DNA of 64,000 bases from Promethearchaeota archaeon (GTDB lineage: Archaea > Asgardarchaeota > Lokiarchaeia > Sigyniarchaeales > SOKP01): NCBI GenBank assembly GCA_016839555.1, contig JAEOUA010000003.1, positions 62,001 to 126,000 of the forward strand, written 5' to 3'. Made by a program: the position numbers and the translations under genes. This document shows positions 62,879-64,000 of the stretch, piece after piece. How positions within the stretch are numbered: the stretch's first letter is position 1; each line of letters begins with the position of its first letter. The notes below the pieces were generated by a model that was given only the letters and a program-made list of their open reading frames with translations, was not told where the DNA came from and ran no database searches.

Positions 62879-62980
62879 AGATATATATAAGCAATTTACT
62901 GATTACCTCAATTTGAACGATCTTGATCAATTTTAAATTCAACTTATAAGTTTAAATATATTAACCTCATTTTTTTTATT

Positions 62981-63715
62981 ATGGCATTGGAACCAAATAG
63001 TTTAGAATATCAAGTATTTTATATATTAGTTATCTTATTATTAGCGGCTAAATTATCTTTTTCGGTGTACCTTGGAAAAAAGATTATTAATAAAACCAAA
63101 AAAGAGGGTAAATTTACTTTCGATTTTATATTTGGAGTATTCATCCTCATGATTTGCTTATTTGTATCGCGATTTTTATATTTCTTTTATGACTTTTATC
63201 TTATTAAATTCGACCCAGCAAATTTTCTTAATCCCGATGCTCTAATTGTATGGGCATTTGCTTCTTTGATCAGTACTATAGGTTATTCAGCAGCAATGTT
63301 TGCCATCGATTACAGGGTTCTACATTTTAGAATGAAAGGAATTATAGCTTATATAATTATTGGAGTAGGAATATTTGATTTTATCTGGGTTATGGGTGGT
63401 TTCGTGACTTCTGAGGATATATTTGGAATAGTAAATGGAATTTTAATGGTTGCTAATGTGCTTGCTATAATTATCCCAATAATCTTTTTCTACATTGGAA
63501 CAAAAACAACTGGTTTAAAAAAAGTTTCTTATATTATTGCGTTTGGGGTTATTATTTACTCAATTGGATCATCAATAGTCCTAGAACCTATTTTATCTCC
63601 CCTCAGAGATATATTTGGAGACTTAATTCATATTCCTGTCTTCTTTATATTTTTCATCCTTAAATTAGTCGGCTTGGGCATGTTTTCTTACGGGGTTACT
63701 CAATTTAGTCTCTAA
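62981..63715 (+). CDS. Seven-helix membrane protein, unknown
   Basis: 244 residues with about seven helices (FYILVILLLAAKLSFSVYL, DFIFGVFILMICLFVSRFLY, GIIAYIIIGVGIFDFIWVMG, IGTKTTGLKKVSYIIAFGVI) and very short tails. The layout resembles the 249-residue protein at 11540-12289, with a similar size and seven helices, but I cannot claim homology by eye. It is not related to paralogs A and B. Possibly a 7TM sensor. Confidence 0.65.
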   Translation: MALEPNSLEYQVFYILVILLLAAKLSFSVYLGKKIINKTKKEGKFTFDFIFGVFILMICLFVSRFLYFFYDFYLIKFDPANFLNPDALIVWAFASLISTIGYSAAMFAIDYRVLHFRMKGIIAYIIIGVGIFDFIWVMGGFVTSEDIFGIVNGILMVANVLAIIIPIIFFYIGTKTTGLKKVSYIIAFGVIIYSIGSSIVLEPILSPLRDIFGDLIHIPVFFIFFILKLVGLGMFSYGVTQFSL

Positions 63716-63824
63716 TTTTTTTTATTTAAATATTTCATAGCAAAATAAGAACTAAAATTTTCTGAATACTTCAAAAAATTAAATAAAATAGATTGAAATA
63801 AATTTTAAGAATTAGTATTTTGAT

Positions 63825-64000
63825 TTATTCAATATCTCCGAATTCTAAATCGAAACTATAATATTTTCTTACAGGTTTTTTAACCTTCCACTTGCAATTT
63901 AATCCCTTCTTAAATTGAACTAAATCTCCCTTACCAAATTCTATTTTTTCTCCTGTCTTTGGGTCCTTAACCTCCACTTCTCCGTCTAAAAGGTAGCACG
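63825..64000 (-). CDS. Cupin-domain protein, 5' end missing
   Basis: 58 codons in frame up to a TAA at 63825-63827, cut by the window end. The visible C-terminal part reads CYLLDGEVEVKDPKTGEKIE then FGKGDLVQFKKGLNCKWKV and YYSFDLEFGDIE. This is the second half of a small RmlC-like cupin of the DUF861/cupin_3 type (GEVEV-x-DP...KGDLVxF-x-KG...W). The first motif with metal His residues is outside the window. Confidence 0.7.
   Translation of the reverse strand, partial: CYLLDGEVEVKDPKTGEKIEFGKGDLVQFKKGLNCKWKVKKPVRKYYSFDLEFGDIE

Noticed and set aside
1..64000. CRISPR arrays, insertion sequences, integrase or attachment sites
   Set aside because: No regularly spaced repeats, transposase motifs or tRNA-end duplications were seen; the only duplicated DNA is in the VOC/membrane-protein region.

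Overview
The window is a strongly AT-rich archaeal chromosome segment, best explained as an Asgard archaeon, probably of the Lokiarchaeia type. The evidence is an Arf/Rab-like small GTPase beside a putative longin-like partner, two seven-helix proteins with longin-like cytosolic tails, a eukaryote-type ribosomal protein eL22, aIF2 gamma, transcription factor TFS, the NreA repair protein, archaeal geranylgeranyl reductase, type III RuBisCO with ribose-1,5-bisphosphate isomerase, and PAC2 and DUF166 proteins. These sit among bacterial-type genes such as uvrC, mazF and moaA-E.

Layout. 1-9.2 kb: end of an MFS cation symporter, phosphoglycerate mutase, PAC2, a nucleotidyltransferase, the GTPase plus regulator pair, geranylgeranyl reductase and a MazF-type toxin-antitoxin pair. 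9.3-17.4 kb: an RNA m5C methyltransferase, a zinc/LRR protein, membrane proteins, two amidohydrolases (one fused to a membrane domain) and NreA. 17.5-31.1 kb, all on the minus strand: a molybdenum/tungsten cofactor island. In transcription order it holds two extracytoplasmic proteins with a sulfite-oxidase-like (SUOX) fold, an ECF transporter (S, fused A-A', T), TrmO, MoaC, MoaA, MoaD, MoaE, MoeA, MoaB, a second MoeA, a MoxR AAA+ ATPase and a vWA protein. The last two resemble the CoxD/CoxE cofactor-insertion pair. I infer that the ECF/SUOX genes import or sense something used by the cofactor pathway.

31.3-43.5 kb: a coiled-coil/winged-helix pair, an APH-like kinase, DUF166, tRNA-Leu(CAG), an M28 peptidase, citramalate synthase, the two 7TM-longin proteins and a solitary adenine methyltransferase. 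43.5-56.1 kb: uvrC, R15P isomerase convergent with RuBisCO, eL22, a CitG-like protein, TFS, DUF167, a RecJ-like DHH protein, a membrane-anchored secreted protein and an HhH-extended aIF2 gamma. 56.2-64 kb: a gingipain-like C25 peptidase, a 5S rRNA gene, then a recently duplicated region of VOC proteins and multi-pass membrane proteins, ending in a partial cupin gene.

The strongest novelty is the 5S rRNA gene at 58666-58839. It appears circularly permuted: the canonical 3' half comes first, helix I is closed by a TTCG tetraloop, and the new ends are held by an 11-bp terminal stem. Second, at least two genes of the cofactor island (the second moeA and the fused ecfA) have no ATG, GTG or TTG at the start of their complete reading frames, but have ATT or ATA codons preceded by good Shine-Dalgarno sequences. 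The vWA gene likewise lacks a normal start and overlaps moxR in the -1 frame.
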